Positions 18,740-31,152 of a stretch of DNA of 64,000 nt are shown here, piece by piece. A model generated the notes under the pieces. It was not told the origin of the DNA, did no database searches, and saw only the letters and a list, made by a program, of their open reading frames with translations. Position 1 is the stretch's first letter; each line of letters starts with the position of its first letter. Made by a program: the position numbers and the translations under genes. Where the stretch lies: contig NZ_BCQF01000002.1 of assembly GCF_001544295.1 (NCBI RefSeq), positions 62,001 through 126,000 on the forward strand. Reading direction: 5' to 3'. This stretch comes from Enterococcus pseudoavium NBRC 100491. Lineage in GTDB: Bacteria; Bacillota; Bacilli; Lactobacillales; Enterococcaceae.

Positions 18740-20020
18740 ATGAAAACCTTAATTAGAAATGGCAAGATCGTAACCAAAGATAATCAAACAACTAATTGTG
18801 ATGTTTGGCTAGAAGATGGCATTATCGCTGGAATCGGCAAAGATTTTTCAGAGATTGTTTTTGACAAAGAGTACGATGCAAACAATCAATTAATCACACC
18901 AGGTTTAGTCGACGTTCATGTTCATTTACGGGAACCAGGCTTCACTTATAAGGAAACGATCAAGGATGGATCAAAGGCTGCTGCTCGCGGCGGCTATACA
19001 ACTGTGTGTGCAATGCCCAATTTAGATCCAGTACCTGATACGGTTGAAAAATTTAACCAGGTTAAAGCGATTATTGATAAAGATGCAGTAGTAAAAGTCC
19101 ATCAATATGCTCCTATTACTGAAGAGCTACGCAGCGAGATCTTGACGGATCAAAAAGGGTTGAAAGCAGCCGGAGCTTTTGCTTTCACCAATGACGGTGT
19201 TGGCGTCCAAACGGCTGGAACGATGTATTTAGCGATGAAGGAAGCTGCAGCCAATAACATGGCATTAGTTGCTCATACAGAAGATGAATCGCTATTATTC
19301 GGCGGTGTGATGCATGAAGGCGAGATCAACAAAAAATTGAATCTTCCAGGTATTTTAAGTGCGACGGAATCTTCACAAATTGCTCGTGATTTGATTCTTG
19401 CAGAGGAAACGGGTGTCCATTATCACGTCTGCCACGTATCGACTAAAGAAAGTGTTCGGGTGATTCGGGATGCGAAAAAAGCAGGCGTCCACGTTACGGC
19501 AGAAGTTTCTCCCCATCATTTGATTCTAATCGATGAAAATATTCCAGAGGATCACGGTTATTGGAAAATGAATCCGCCATTACGCGGCGTAGAAGATCGG
19601 GAAGCTTTGATAGAAGGTTTGCTTGACGGTACAATCGATTGCATCGCCACTGACCATGCACCTCATGGTTTTGAAGAAAAAAATCAAAGTTTCTTGAAAG
19701 CTCCATTCGGAATCGTCGGCAGCGAGACTGCGTTCCAATTAATCTATACCCACTTTGTTGAAACAGGACGTTTTACCTTAGAACAAGTGATTGATTGGAT
19801 GGCTGTCAAACCAGCCGAGATCTTCGGTTTATCTGTTGGAACGTTGACTATCGGTCAGCCAGCGGATATCGCGGTCTTTGATCTGAGTCACGAAGAAAAA
19901 ATCGATGACAAAAACTTTGCATCATTAGGAGTGAATACACCTTTCACTGGATGGTCGGTCAAGGGTACGACACTGATGACCTTCGTGGACGGTCAGTTGG
20001 TATACAACAAGGAGGACTAG
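18740..20020 (+). CDS. pyrC: Dihydroorotase
   Basis: 426-residue class I dihydroorotase of the amidohydrolase family that cyclises carbamoyl-aspartate. Metal-binding motifs [10 protein letters not shown] (about 57-66), [10 protein letters not shown], and [12 protein letters not shown] (about 301-312). ATG 18740 is preferred (AAAGGGGC about 9 nt upstream, just past the pyrB stop) over ATG 18713 inside pyrB. Confidence 0.97.
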   Translation: MKTLIRNGKIVTKDNQTTNCDVWLEDGIIAGIGKDFSEIVFDKEYDANNQLITPGLVDVHVHLREPGFTYKETIKDGSKAAARGGYTTVCAMPNLDPVPDTVEKFNQVKAIIDKDAVVKVHQYAPITEELRSEILTDQKGLKAAGAFAFTNDGVGVQTAGTMYLAMKEAAANNMALVAHTEDESLLFGGVMHEGEINKKLNLPGILSATESSQIARDLILAEETGVHYHVCHVSTKESVRVIRDAKKAGVHVTAEVSPHHLILIDENIPEDHGYWKMNPPLRGVEDREALIEGLLDGTIDCIATDHAPHGFEEKNQSFLKAPFGIVGSETAFQLIYTHFVETGRFTLEQVIDWMAVKPAEIFGLSVGTLTIGQPADIAVFDLSHEEKIDDKNFASLGVNTPFTGWSVKGTTLMTFVDGQLVYNKED

Positions 20021-20024
20021 GACG

Positions 20025-21104
20025 TTGAAAAGACTTTTAATTTTAGAAGATGGCACAGTATTTGAAGGTGAAGGATTTGGTGCCGAAGCAAATGTCGTAG
20101 GCGAAGTTGTCTTCACGACGAGTATGACCGGATACCAAGAAACGATTACTGATCAAAGCTTTAATGGACAAATCATAACTTTTACTTATCCAATGGTCGG
20201 AAATTACGGAGTGAACCGGGATGACTATGAATCGATCGCCCCAACGTGTAAAGGCGTGATTGTTAAAGAACATGCTCGGTTGGCTAGTAACTGGCGCAAT
20301 CAAATGACCTTAGACGAGTTTTTGAAGCGGAAAGGGATTCCTGGGATTGCAGGAATTGACACACGGGCACTGACCAAGAAATTACGAAGCGTTGGAACGA
20401 TGAAAGGCAGCATTGTTGATCCAGCCGATCAACTGGAGCATTCCTTTGATCAATTAAAAGCGACGGTCTTACCAACCAATCAAGTCGCCCAAGTTTCGAC
20501 AGTAACGCCTTATCCAAGTCCTGGCGTCGGAAGAAATGTGGTCGTGATTGACTTTGGTTTAAAACACAGCATTCTACGGGAATTATCACGACGCGAATGC
20601 AACTTAACGGTGATGCCTTATAATACGGACGCCCAAACGATCCTAGACCTTTGCCCGGATGGCGTAATGCTGACTAATGGACCGGGAGATCCCAAAGACG
20701 TCCCAGAAGCAATTGAAATGATCAAACAAATTCAAGGAAAAGTACCGATTTTCGGAATCTGTTTGGGGCATCAATTATTCTCACTAGCGAATGGCGCAGA
20801 TACTTACAAAATGAAATTTGGTCATCGTGGTTTGAATCACCCCGTCCGAGAAATTGCGACTGGCAGAATTGATTTTACCTCACAGAACCATGGTTTTGCG
20901 GTGGATGAAAAAACGATTGATCCTGAAAAATTAATGATCACTCATGTTGAAGTGAATGACGGTACGGTGGAAGGTGTTCGTCACCGAAATTATCCAGCCT
21001 TCAGTGTTCAATATCATCCGGATGCAGCACCTGGACCACACGATGCGGTTCATTTATTCGATGAATTTATGGAAATGATGGATGCATGGAAGGAGCAAGC
21101 ATAA
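20025..21104 (+). CDS. carA: Carbamoyl phosphate synthase small (glutaminase) chain
   Basis: 359 residues. Class I glutamine amidotransferase subunit that passes ammonia to CarB. Nucleophile in [10 protein letters not shown] (about residue 246) and histidine in [14 protein letters not shown]. The third triad position is Asp (HPD) where many CarA have Glu (HPE); I believe this occurs in other Lactobacillales. TTG start at 20025 behind AAGGAGG. Located between pyrC and carB, so it serves pyrimidine synthesis primarily. Confidence 0.97.
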   Translation: MKRLLILEDGTVFEGEGFGAEANVVGEVVFTTSMTGYQETITDQSFNGQIITFTYPMVGNYGVNRDDYESIAPTCKGVIVKEHARLASNWRNQMTLDEFLKRKGIPGIAGIDTRALTKKLRSVGTMKGSIVDPADQLEHSFDQLKATVLPTNQVAQVSTVTPYPSPGVGRNVVVIDFGLKHSILRELSRRECNLTVMPYNTDAQTILDLCPDGVMLTNGPGDPKDVPEAIEMIKQIQGKVPIFGICLGHQLFSLANGADTYKMKFGHRGLNHPVREIATGRIDFTSQNHGFAVDEKTIDPEKLMITHVEVNDGTVEGVRHRNYPAFSVQYHPDAAPGPHDAVHLFDEFMEMMDAWKEQA

Positions 21105-24100
21105 ATGCCAAAACGGACAGATATTAAAAAAATTATGGTGATCGGTTCTGGACCGATCGTGATTGGACAAGCGGCAGAATTTGACTATGCCGGTACACAA
21201 GCTTGCTTAGCGTTAAAAGAGGAAGGCTATGAAGTTGTTCTAGTCAATTCAAACCCAGCAACAATCATGACCGATCAAGAGATTGCCGATACAGTTTATA
21301 TTGAGCCAATCACGTTAGAGTTTGTTTCCCGCATCTTACGTAAGGAATTGCCAGATGCAATCTTGCCGACATTAGGCGGTCAGACTGGACTAAATATGGC
21401 GATGGAATTAGCGGATTCAGGTATTTTGGATGAGTTGCAGATCGAATTGTTAGGAACAAAATTATCAGCAATCGATCAAGCAGAAGACCGTGATTTGTTC
21501 AAACAATTGATGGAAGAATTGGATCAACCGATTCCTGAATCAGAAATTGTTAATACGGTGGAAGAGGCAGTAGCTTTTGCCAATACGATCGGGTATCCGA
21601 TTATTGTTCGCCCAGCCTTTACTTTAGGCGGTACTGGTGGAGGAATGTGTGACAATGAAGTGGAACTTAGAACGATTGCTGAGAATGGACTGAAGTTATC
21701 ACCAGTTACTCAATGTCTAATTGAAAAATCAATTGCGGGCTACAAAGAAATTGAATACGAGGTAATGCGCGATTCAGCGGATAATGCGATTGTAGTTTGT
21801 AACATGGAAAATTTTGATCCAGTCGGGATTCACACAGGTGATTCGATTGTATTCGCTCCTAGCCAAACATTGTCTGATTACGAATACCAAATGTTGCGGG
21901 ATGCTTCACTTTCAATCATCCGTGCATTGAAAATCGAAGGCGGCTGTAATGTTCAGCTAGCGCTAGATCCCCACAGTTTTAATTACTACGTCATTGAAGT
22001 AAATCCGCGGGTTTCCCGTTCATCTGCGCTCGCAAGTAAGGCCACCGGTTACCCAATCGCCAAATTGGCTGCGAAGATCGCTGTTGGATTAACTTTAGAC
22101 GAAATGAAAAACCCTGTTACCGAAACGACTTACGCCGAATTCGAACCAGCGCTAGATTATGTAGTTGCCAAAATTCCACGTTGGCCTTTCGATAAATTTG
22201 AAAGCGGCGAACGGGTTCTAGGTACTCAAATGAAGGCGACAGGCGAAGTGATGGCCATCGGGCGCAATATTGAAGAGTCCTTATTAAAAGCGGTGCGCTC
22301 ATTAGAAATTGGGACGTATCATGCTGAATTGCCTGAATTAGCTGAAGTGACGGATGATGAACTGACCGAAAAAATGGTCAAAGCCCAAGATGATCGTTTA
22401 TTTTATCTAACTGAAGCATTGCGTCGCGGGTATACAATTCAGGAAATCAGTGATTTAACCAAAGTTGACTTGTTCTTCTTAGATAAATTACTGCACATTG
22501 TAGAGTTAGAAAATACCTTGGCCCAAAATCCTAAAGATGTTTCAGTCTTGAAGACTGCCAAACAAAATGGCTTTGCTGATGTTAAAATTGCTGAGCTTTG
22601 GCAAATGACAGCTAAAGAAGTCCGTAATTTCAGAACGGCCGAGAAAATCTTACCTGTTTATAAAATGGTCGATACTTGTGCCGCAGAATTTGAATCTCAA
22701 ACACCTTACTTCTACAGCACCTACGAATTTGAAAATGAAAGTGTTCGTTCTGATAAAGAATCCGTCCTAGTCTTAGGTTCTGGACCTATTCGAATCGGCC
22801 AAGGGGTTGAATTTGATTACGCAACGGTTCACTCAGTTAAAGCGATTCAAGCAGCTGGCTACGAAGCGATTATCATGAACAGCAATCCTGAAACAGTTTC
22901 AACCGATTTCTCGGTGTCAGATAAATTATATTTTGAACCGTTAACGCTAGAAGATGTTTTGAATGTGATTGAATTAGAAAATCCGATCGGAGTAATCGTT
23001 CAATTCGGCGGTCAAACAGCGATCAATTTAGCTGAGCCACTAGTAAAAAATGGCGTGAAAATCTTAGGAACGACGATTGAAGATTTAGACCGAGCGGAAG
23101 ATCGTGATCAATTTGAGCAAGTATTGCAAAGTCTAGCTATTCCACAACCACCAGGTGATACAGCAACAAGTACTCAAGAAGCAGTCAAAATTGCAGAAAA
23201 AATTGGATATCCTGTGTTGGTTCGTCCAAGTTATGTTTTAGGTGGTCGAGCAATGGAAATTGTTGAAAATCAAGCCGACTTGGAAGACTATATGGCAAAT
23301 GCAGTGAAAGCTTCACCGGAACATCCTGTTTTAGTCGATCGCTACTTGATTGGTAAAGAATGTGAAGTCGATGCAATTTGTGATGGCGAAACCGTCTTAA
23401 TACCAGGAATCATGGAACATATCGAGCGAGCTGGAGTTCACTCGGGAGACTCGATGGCTGTTTATCCACCACAAACTTTCTCTGCTGAAACTAAAGCTAC
23501 AATTGAAGAGTATACTCGGCGTTTAGCGCTCGGTATGAACTGTATTGGTATGATGAATATCCAATTTGTCATCCATAATGATGAAGTCTTCGTGATCGAA
23601 GTAAATCCGCGGGCAAGTCGAACGGTACCATTTTTAAGTAAAATCACCAATATCCCAATGGCGCAAATTGCCACAAAAGCTATCTTAGGTCAGAGTTTGA
23701 AGGATCTGGGCTATGAAGATGGTCTGTACCCTGAAAGTGAATTGGTTCATGTCAAAGCACCAGTCTTCAGCTTTACAAAACTGCAGAAAGTTGACACCTA
23801 TTTAGGACCTGAAATGAAATCTACAGGTGAAGTGATGGGAACAGATCGCAATTTAGCAAAAGCATTGTACAAAGCCTTTGCAGCATCTGGCTTGCATTTG
23901 CCAGATTATGGGGCCGTTTTATTCACTGTCGCAGATGAGACGAAAGAAGAAGCTTTGAACTTAGCTAAACGCTTCAAAGATGTTGGCTATAGTTTACTGG
24001 CGACCGCTGGTACTGCCAAATTCCTAGAAGAAAACGGTTTAAGTGCGAAAACCATCGCGAAAATCTCGGAATCAGATGAAGACAATGTGATCGAGTTGAT

Positions 24101-24287
24101 TCGCCGCGGTGAAGCGCAAGTGGTCATTAACACGATGGACAAAAACCGTCAAAATACATCTGAAGACGGCTTTATCATTCGCCGTGAAGCCGTAGAACAC
24201 GGTGTACCGCTCTTTACCTCATTAGATACCGCCGATGCGATCTTACGAGTGATGGAATCACGGGCATTTTCAATCCAAGAAATTTAA
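21105..24287 (+). CDS. carB: Carbamoyl phosphate synthase large chain
   Basis: 1060 residues, standard length. Two homologous ATP-grasp halves ([21 protein letters not shown] near the N-terminus; [20 protein letters not shown] about residue 557) and a C-terminal allosteric MGS-like domain (about 930-1060; [13 protein letters not shown]). It makes carbamoyl phosphate from bicarbonate, ATP and CarA-derived ammonia. ATG begins directly after the carA stop, so the two subunits are likely translated in step. Confidence 0.98.
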   Translation: MPKRTDIKKIMVIGSGPIVIGQAAEFDYAGTQACLALKEEGYEVVLVNSNPATIMTDQEIADTVYIEPITLEFVSRILRKELPDAILPTLGGQTGLNMAMELADSGILDELQIELLGTKLSAIDQAEDRDLFKQLMEELDQPIPESEIVNTVEEAVAFANTIGYPIIVRPAFTLGGTGGGMCDNEVELRTIAENGLKLSPVTQCLIEKSIAGYKEIEYEVMRDSADNAIVVCNMENFDPVGIHTGDSIVFAPSQTLSDYEYQMLRDASLSIIRALKIEGGCNVQLALDPHSFNYYVIEVNPRVSRSSALASKATGYPIAKLAAKIAVGLTLDEMKNPVTETTYAEFEPALDYVVAKIPRWPFDKFESGERVLGTQMKATGEVMAIGRNIEESLLKAVRSLEIGTYHAELPELAEVTDDELTEKMVKAQDDRLFYLTEALRRGYTIQEISDLTKVDLFFLDKLLHIVELENTLAQNPKDVSVLKTAKQNGFADVKIAELWQMTAKEVRNFRTAEKILPVYKMVDTCAAEFESQTPYFYSTYEFENESVRSDKESVLVLGSGPIRIGQGVEFDYATVHSVKAIQAAGYEAIIMNSNPETVSTDFSVSDKLYFEPLTLEDVLNVIELENPIGVIVQFGGQTAINLAEPLVKNGVKILGTTIEDLDRAEDRDQFEQVLQSLAIPQPPGDTATSTQEAVKIAEKIGYPVLVRPSYVLGGRAMEIVENQADLEDYMANAVKASPEHPVLVDRYLIGKECEVDAICDGETVLIPGIMEHIERAGVHSGDSMAVYPPQTFSAETKATIEEYTRRLALGMNCIGMMNIQFVIHNDEVFVIEVNPRASRTVPFLSKITNIPMAQIATKAILGQSLKDLGYEDGLYPESELVHVKAPVFSFTKLQKVDTYLGPEMKSTGEVMGTDRNLAKALYKAFAASGLHLPDYGAVLFTVADETKEEALNLAKRFKDVGYSLLATAGTAKFLEENGLSAKTIAKISESDEDNVIELIRRGEAQVVINTMDKNRQNTSEDGFIIRREAVEHGVPLFTSLDTADAILRVMESRAFSIQEI

Positions 24288-24292
24288 TTCAA

Positions 24293-24318
24293 ACAGAGTG
24301 GAGCTTGCTTCACTCTGT
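24293..24318 (+). repeat. Intercistronic hairpin between carB and pyrK
   Basis: ACAGAGTGGAG pairs with CTTCACTCTGT (11 bp with one wobble) around CTTG. No T-run follows, so it is not an obvious terminator. It may be an RNA-stability or processing element at the junction of the carbamoyl-phosphate and dihydroorotate-oxidation genes. Confidence 0.6.
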
Positions 24319-24338
24319 CGATCTATAGGGAGGCCGTT

Positions 24339-26025
<1,687 letters not shown>

Positions 26026-26026
<1 letters not shown>

Positions 26027-26742
26027 TGGAACAACGACCAATTATCGCTTTTGACTTTGCTTCAAAACAAGCGATTGAAAAATTTTTGACTCATTTCCCA
26101 AAAGAAGAAAAATTATTCATCAAAATCGGAATGGAACTTTTTTATCAAGAAGGACCGGCCATCGTTAATTTCTTACGCACACAAGGACATGATATTTTTC
26201 TTGATTTAAAACTCCATGACATTCCTAATACAGTGCAAAAAGCAATGCGCGGTATCGCTAAAATGGGGGTCAAGATCACAAATGTTCATGCTGCCGGTGG
26301 TGTAGAAATGATGCAAGCAGCCAAACTGGGGCTGACCGAAGGCACTGAGGAAAATCAAGTTGTTCCTGAATTGATTGCTGTAACACAGCTAACTTCTACC
26401 AGCGAAGAGCAAATGCATGAAGATCAATTAATCAATGTCAGTCTGGAAACAAGTGTCTTACATTATGCACAATGCGCAGAAAAAGCGGGATTGAACGGGG
26501 TCGTTTGTTCAGCACATGAGGTGGAAAAAATTCATGGAGTAACGAATGAACAGTTTATCTGTTTAACACCGGGTATTCGTCCGCAAGGCGCCAGTGTCGG
26601 CGACCAAAAACGGGTAATGACACCAGCCAAAGCACGTCAGATCGGTTCAAACTATATCGTAGTAGGGCGACCAATCACTCAAGCAGCAGATCCTTATCAA
26701 AGTTATTTACAAATTAAAAAAGAATGGAACGGTGAAGCATAA
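26026..26742 (+). CDS. pyrF: Orotidine 5'-phosphate decarboxylase
   Basis: 238 residues. Converts OMP to UMP. Catalytic loop [11 protein letters not shown] (about residues 60-70) with the Asp-Lys-Asp charge network, and phosphate-binding [20 protein letters not shown] and [11 protein letters not shown]. Start ATG 26026 behind GGGGGG, coupled to pyrD. Confidence 0.97.
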
Positions 26743-27372
26743 ATGATCGCAGAACAAATCGCCAAAGATTTATTAGCAATTGAAGCAGTCTCTCTAAGCC
26801 CTGATGAACCTTTTACTTGGGCCAGCGGCTTAAAATCACCGATTTATTGTGATAACCGCATCACGATGAGCTATCCAGAAGTTCGTCGGGCAATCGCACA
26901 AGGCTTAGCAGAAAAGATCAAAGCAGAATTTCCGAGTGTAGAAGTAATAGCCGGAACTGCAACTGCTGGAATTCCCCACGCGGCTTGGGTAGCAGAAATT
27001 CTAGATTTACCGATGGTTTACATCCGCAGCAAGGCCAAAGATCATGGCCGCGGCAATCAAATCGAAGGTCGCATCAAAGATGGGCAAAAGATGGTGATCA
27101 TCGAAGATCTGATCTCAACTGGTGGCAGTGTGTTAGAAGCCGCGACTGCAGCTAAAAGAGAAGGTGCCGATGTTTTAGGTGTGGCCGCAATCTTTACGTA
27201 TGAGTTGGCAAAAGGTAAGAATAATTTTGAAGCTGCAGAAATGCCATTAGTCACGTTGACGAACTATTCAACTTTGATCGAAAGTGCTTTAAAAGAAAAT
27301 TATATCAACCAAGAACAACTTGAACTATTGAAAAAATGGCGTCAAGATCCTGAGAATTGGTTAAAAAAATAA
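26743..27372 (+). CDS. pyrE: Orotate phosphoribosyltransferase
   Basis: 209 residues. Adds the PRPP ribose phosphate to orotate. PRPP loop [20 protein letters not shown] (about 115-134) and [17 protein letters not shown], the flexible catalytic loop. It begins immediately after the pyrF stop and ends the operon, followed by a terminator. Confidence 0.97.
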   Translation: MIAEQIAKDLLAIEAVSLSPDEPFTWASGLKSPIYCDNRITMSYPEVRRAIAQGLAEKIKAEFPSVEVIAGTATAGIPHAAWVAEILDLPMVYIRSKAKDHGRGNQIEGRIKDGQKMVIIEDLISTGGSVLEAATAAKREGADVLGVAAIFTYELAKGKNNFEAAEMPLVTLTNYSTLIESALKENYINQEQLELLKKWRQDPENWLKK

Positions 27373-27380
27373 TTGGAAGA

Positions 27381-27416
27381 CCATTGAGTGTTTGTTGTTA
27401 ACATTCAATGGTTTTT
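27381..27416 (+). terminator. Intrinsic terminator of the pyr operon
   Basis: CCATTGAGTGT pairs with ACATTCAATGG, followed by TTTTT. Confidence 0.85.
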
Positions 27417-27480
27417 CTATTCAAAGACGAGATGAAGTATTTCTAAAGTTGAGAAGTAGCTGATTCTAAAGTTAGTCATA

Positions 27481-27520
27481 AAAAAACCGAAACAGCCAGT
27501 TTGAGCTGTTTCGGTTTTTT
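27481..27520. terminator. Bidirectional terminator downstream of rqcH
   Basis: AAAAAACCGAAACAGC / GCTGTTTCGGTTTTTT, symmetric A and T runs. It closes rqcH on the minus strand and backs up pyr termination on the plus strand. Confidence 0.9.
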
Positions 27521-27524
27521 ATAT

Positions 27525-29225
27525 TTAATGAGCTTGTTTGCGTAATTGTTCTACGACCGCTTCTTCGGGGGTGACGAACAAAGTTTTTTGGTTTTCATAA
27601 ATGACAAAACCAGGTTTAGCACCATTGGGTTTGTGAACGTGCTTAACCGCGACATAATCAACCGGTACTTGGGCTGATTGTCGGAATTTTGAAAAATAGG
27701 CTGCTAATTCTGCCGCTTCTAACAATGTTTCTTCACTAGGTTCAGCATTTTTGATGATCACATGAGAACCGGGGATATTCTTGGCATGGAGCCAGATATC
27801 GGTTTTACGAGCTTGTTTTAAGGTCAATTGATCGTTTTGGATATTATTTTTTCCGACCAGAATCTCAGTTCCATCACTAGCAATAAAACGTTCCGGTTTT
27901 GAAGGAGCCTGCTTGCGATTTTTTTTGCGGCGTTTTGGTTTTAAATAGCCACTAACAATCAGCTCTTCTTTAATGATTTCGATGTCCATCGGACCGGCAA
28001 TCTCTAATTGCGCTAAGATCGATTCTAAGTAGGCGATTTCGGCTTTAGCCTCGGCAATTTGATCATAAATTAATTTGACGGCATTTTTCAGTTTTTGATA
28101 TTTCTGAAAAAATTTCTGTGCATTTTGATTTGGCGTCAATGCAGGATTCAGTTTGATCGTGATCGGTGCATTGTCTTCGTAATAATTTTCCAGTTCTACA
28201 CTTTCTGCTCCGCGAGGAACTTGGGTCATGAACGTCGTTAATAATTCTCCATCACGGCGATATTCTTCGGCATTTTCCGAATCTTGCAGTGTTTTTTCTC
28301 GTTTTGCCAGTTTGGTTTGATTCCGTTTAATCTCATTTTCGACCTTGCGGATCAAGTCATTGCCTAGTTGTTTCACACGATCTTTTTCGGCCTTTTCACC
28401 ATAGAAAGCATCTAACAGCAAACTTAAATTCTCATAAGGCGTGGGATTCTCAAAAGTTTCAAAGGTTAATGGTGCAAAAAATTCCTTATGCTCCTTGTTG
28501 CCTAAAGTAGGCTGTACTTGCAGCTGAAGACTTCCCCAAAAAGCATCCCAGACAGCCATCTTCTCGTTAGGATTTTTAGTAAATCGAAAAGTCAACTCAT
28601 CGGCCGTGTCACGACCTAAGCCTTGAAAATTCTGTTGTAGATAGCGTCCGTCTAAAATGTCAGCTGTCGAAAGAATGGTAAAAACTTGTTCTTTGCTAGC
28701 GTGAAATGGATTCAGCTGCGTCTGTTTAGGGGGTTCAATATATTCACTGCCTGGTAAAATTGAACGATAGGTGTTTTGCGAATGACCAATGTGTTTGATT
28801 GCATCTAAAATTTTACCAGTTTGTTTATTAAGCAGAACAATCGTTGAATGGCGACCCATCAATTCCACAATCAAAACGATATTTTGCAAATCGCCTAATT
28901 CATCGCGTTTACTAAAGGTGAAGTGAACGACTCGGTCATTTTCTACTTGATGAATATCTTCCAAAATTGCTCCTTCGAGATGTTTTCGCAACATCATAAC
29001 AAAATTTGGCGGATTATCTGGATTGGTATAGGCAATCTCGGTCAGTTGAATCCGAGCGTAACTGGGATGAGCGGAAAGTAGCAGGCGCTGATTTTTCCCT
29101 TGTGCCCGAATAACTAGTACAACCTCATTTTCATAGGGTTGGTGGATCTTAGAGATTCGGCCAGTCAATAATTGTTCTTTTAGTTCTTGAACCATCGCGT
29201 GGGTAAAAACTCCGTCAAAGGACAT
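27525..29225 (-). CDS. rqcH: NFACT-family protein RqcH (Rqc2 homolog; FbpA/Fbp54-like)
   Basis: 566 residues. N-terminal NFACT-N domain (MSFDGVFTHAMVQELKEQLLTGRISKIHQPY), a central coiled coil (about residues 285-430), a basic segment KPKRRKKNRKQAPSKP, and a C-terminal NFACT-R domain with DIWLHAKNIPGSHVII. Family members bind obstructed 50S subunits and recruit tRNA-Ala for alanine tailing; older work called them fibronectin-binding proteins. GAGGG lies 7 nt before the ATG. Monocistronic, with its promoter overlapping the pckA terminator. Confidence 0.95.
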   Translation of the reverse strand: MSFDGVFTHAMVQELKEQLLTGRISKIHQPYENEVVLVIRAQGKNQRLLLSAHPSYARIQLTEIAYTNPDNPPNFVMMLRKHLEGAILEDIHQVENDRVVHFTFSKRDELGDLQNIVLIVELMGRHSTIVLLNKQTGKILDAIKHIGHSQNTYRSILPGSEYIEPPKQTQLNPFHASKEQVFTILSTADILDGRYLQQNFQGLGRDTADELTFRFTKNPNEKMAVWDAFWGSLQLQVQPTLGNKEHKEFFAPLTFETFENPTPYENLSLLLDAFYGEKAEKDRVKQLGNDLIRKVENEIKRNQTKLAKREKTLQDSENAEEYRRDGELLTTFMTQVPRGAESVELENYYEDNAPITIKLNPALTPNQNAQKFFQKYQKLKNAVKLIYDQIAEAKAEIAYLESILAQLEIAGPMDIEIIKEELIVSGYLKPKRRKKNRKQAPSKPERFIASDGTEILVGKNNIQNDQLTLKQARKTDIWLHAKNIPGSHVIIKNAEPSEETLLEAAELAAYFSKFRQSAQVPVDYVAVKHVHKPNGAKPGFVIYENQKTLFVTPEEAVVEQLRKQAH

Positions 29226-29258
29226 TTTTTATCCCTCATTTCTTTTCGTAATAGCCTT

Positions 29259-29300
29259 ATTATAACAAAAAAACGCCAGTAACCAAGAAAGTCACTGGCA
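29259..29300 (-). terminator. pckA terminator overlapping the rqcH promoter
   Basis: On the minus strand GCCAGTGACTTTCTTGGTTACTGGC is a hairpin followed by GTTTTTTT, ending pckA. The same bases carry TTGGTT (29281-29286), a 16-bp spacer and TATAAT (29259-29264), a candidate promoter for rqcH. Confidence 0.75.
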
Positions 29301-29312
29301 AAACGTAAGATT

Positions 29313-30980
29313 TTAATTACTGATTGCTTCTTGATAGTTGTGAAGATCGTCTAAAAGCTGTAAAAGCAGCTGTTCGGCTTCGTTCGGCAAGCGATCGTAG
29401 CCACCTTGATAGGTTTTACGAGCTTGAACAAAGGCCAACCTTGTTTCAAGCCGGCTCGTTAAGTGAATCAAGTAATGTTGACTGTTAAAGTCCGGTTCAT
29501 GTTTTTTGACAGGTAAGTAGCTGATTTTTTTCAACGGACCAAAAGGTTCAAATTGGGCCGAACCATCTGTGATTTTTTCAATACTGCTGAGGGTTTCTTC
29601 TGGTGTAACTTTCCGTCCCTTAAATTCGCCAGTATTCAAAATGTAACAAGCCGTTTTTTGCTGTTGGAATAAATCTTTAAAATCTTGATAATCTTCTTGC
29701 AGTGGGTAGCAACGGAAAGGATTAGCAAAAGGTTCAATCACTAATTGATCGTTAACTTCTCCAACAACATTTTCCGCTGTTGAGCGTTTGGTAGCCAAAG
29801 TTGCCCCAAAGACGGCTGCAAGTGAAGGGTCATCGATTCTGATGACTGGTGGTAAGCTATCATCTTTCATGATCCAGAAAAGTCCATCGACTTTTTCAGC
29901 AATATGATCGACCCGATTCGGTGTAGCATAACGACTCTTAATACTCCGGCCATTACCATTACGGATATCTTCAGTCACTAAAACTTTTTTATTTTGTTCA
30001 TCTAAAGTGACTCCGACATTTTGGGCCGTAACAATGTATTTGATCTGTTCGCTAGTCATGGGATAATCTTGGGTCTTATCAAAATACGCCGGCTCTAATG
30101 CAGTGGTGGAGCCTTTCGTTTTGGAAATGACAAAGGCGTCATCATGGAGAACATGAACTTCCCCTTTGTTTTTAGGTTTTGCCAGTGTGATGGTAGATTT
30201 TCCCGACCCAGATAAACCAAAGGCCGCCATGGTATATTTCCGATCTTCTAAAAGATACTGTTTCATCCCACCATGACAAGCGATAAAACCATTGCGATGG
30301 GCAGTTGCCCAGGCCAAGGTCAAGGTGGCTTTTTTTAGTTCGCCAAAATAGCGTAAGCCTAAAATACCAGCACAATTGTGTAGTGGATCAATTACTACAA
30401 CACCGTCAGGAAAATCAGGATGTTCCCAATCAGGATCAGCAAAAATGAAAATATCGCCGGTATGAATTTCAGCAGATTCTTGGTAAAAAAGGTGCTTGGC
30501 ATCGCCAATTTGGAAATTTAATAAATACGAATAGAGATTCGGACTGTAATCTGCCGGCAGCATCAAATGTGATTTCACCGTAAATTCCGCATCCAGACCG
30601 ACGATGACTTCACCGGAATAAAATTTCTTTTTCCGGGCCTTGAAGACTGCTTCACGTAAAAGTTCGCTGTAGAAGTCCGCATCGATCCCTTGCTGCCCGA
30701 TAATGCGACGAGCCGCTGCTGTTCGCCCGACGATTTTTCCATCGTTGGTTACTAAAACTTTTGCATCGGTCGGTAGTTGTAATTTACTCGTATACGCAAC
30801 ATCTAAATCCGTCGTAATCGTTCCAGGACTGGCTTTCGCCAAATCATAGGCATCCGTTAAGTGCCGGATCCTGGACACATTATTCCCGTAGAAGGCGGAC
30901 TCTATGACACTGCGAATGTTTGATAAAAGCCGATTCTCTTTTGTAATCTCATTCCATGAAAAATGTTCAATACTGCTCAT
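29313..30980 (-). CDS. pckA: Phosphoenolpyruvate carboxykinase (ATP)
   Basis: 555 residues. Interconverts oxaloacetate and PEP. The kinase P-loop reads AAFGLSGSGKSTITLAK (about residues 253-269), followed by HVLHDDAFVIS with the metal-binding aspartates. P-loop and length point to the ATP-type family. AAGGAGG precedes ATG 30980. The upstream region holds cre-like sites, consistent with CcpA control. In a lactic acid bacterium it may act in gluconeogenesis or in PEP-to-oxaloacetate anaplerosis; sequence alone does not decide. Confidence 0.95.
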   Translation of the reverse strand: MSSIEHFSWNEITKENRLLSNIRSVIESAFYGNNVSRIRHLTDAYDLAKASPGTITTDLDVAYTSKLQLPTDAKVLVTNDGKIVGRTAAARRIIGQQGIDADFYSELLREAVFKARKKKFYSGEVIVGLDAEFTVKSHLMLPADYSPNLYSYLLNFQIGDAKHLFYQESAEIHTGDIFIFADPDWEHPDFPDGVVVIDPLHNCAGILGLRYFGELKKATLTLAWATAHRNGFIACHGGMKQYLLEDRKYTMAAFGLSGSGKSTITLAKPKNKGEVHVLHDDAFVISKTKGSTTALEPAYFDKTQDYPMTSEQIKYIVTAQNVGVTLDEQNKKVLVTEDIRNGNGRSIKSRYATPNRVDHIAEKVDGLFWIMKDDSLPPVIRIDDPSLAAVFGATLATKRSTAENVVGEVNDQLVIEPFANPFRCYPLQEDYQDFKDLFQQQKTACYILNTGEFKGRKVTPEETLSSIEKITDGSAQFEPFGPLKKISYLPVKKHEPDFNSQHYLIHLTSRLETRLAFVQARKTYQGGYDRLPNEAEQLLLQLLDDLHNYQEAISN

Positions 30981-31010
30981 TATGAAACCTCCTTAAACTA
31001 AGTTGTCATT

Positions 31011-31041
31011 ATTATAATAGCATTAAAATAAAACGCTAACA
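31011..31041 (-). promoter_or_regulatory. pckA promoter with overlapping cre-like site
   Basis: Minus-strand TATAAT at 31011-31016 with TTAGCG 17 bp upstream. Plus-strand 31028-31041, ATAAAACGCTAACA, matches the CcpA cre consensus TGWAANCGNTNWCA except at the first two positions and covers the -35. Catabolite repression of pckA is inferred. Confidence 0.5.
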
Positions 31042-31098
31042 ATCAAATATAAAACAGGCTGATTTTAAAAAATGAATCAATTATTAATTAGAATTTGC

Positions 31099-31130
31099 TG
31101 GTAGCGCTTTTAAACTAAAAATAATATAAT
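31099..31130 (+). promoter_or_regulatory. cre-like site and -10 of the following gene
   Basis: The reverse complement of 31099-31112 is TAAAAGCGCTACCA, two mismatches from the cre consensus and with the core AAAGCGCT. TATAAT at 31125-31130 is the likely -10 of the gene at 31153. No good -35 is visible, since the cre-like site occupies that position. Confidence 0.45.
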
Positions 31131-31152
31131 GTTAAGGGAGGAGGTCGTTATT

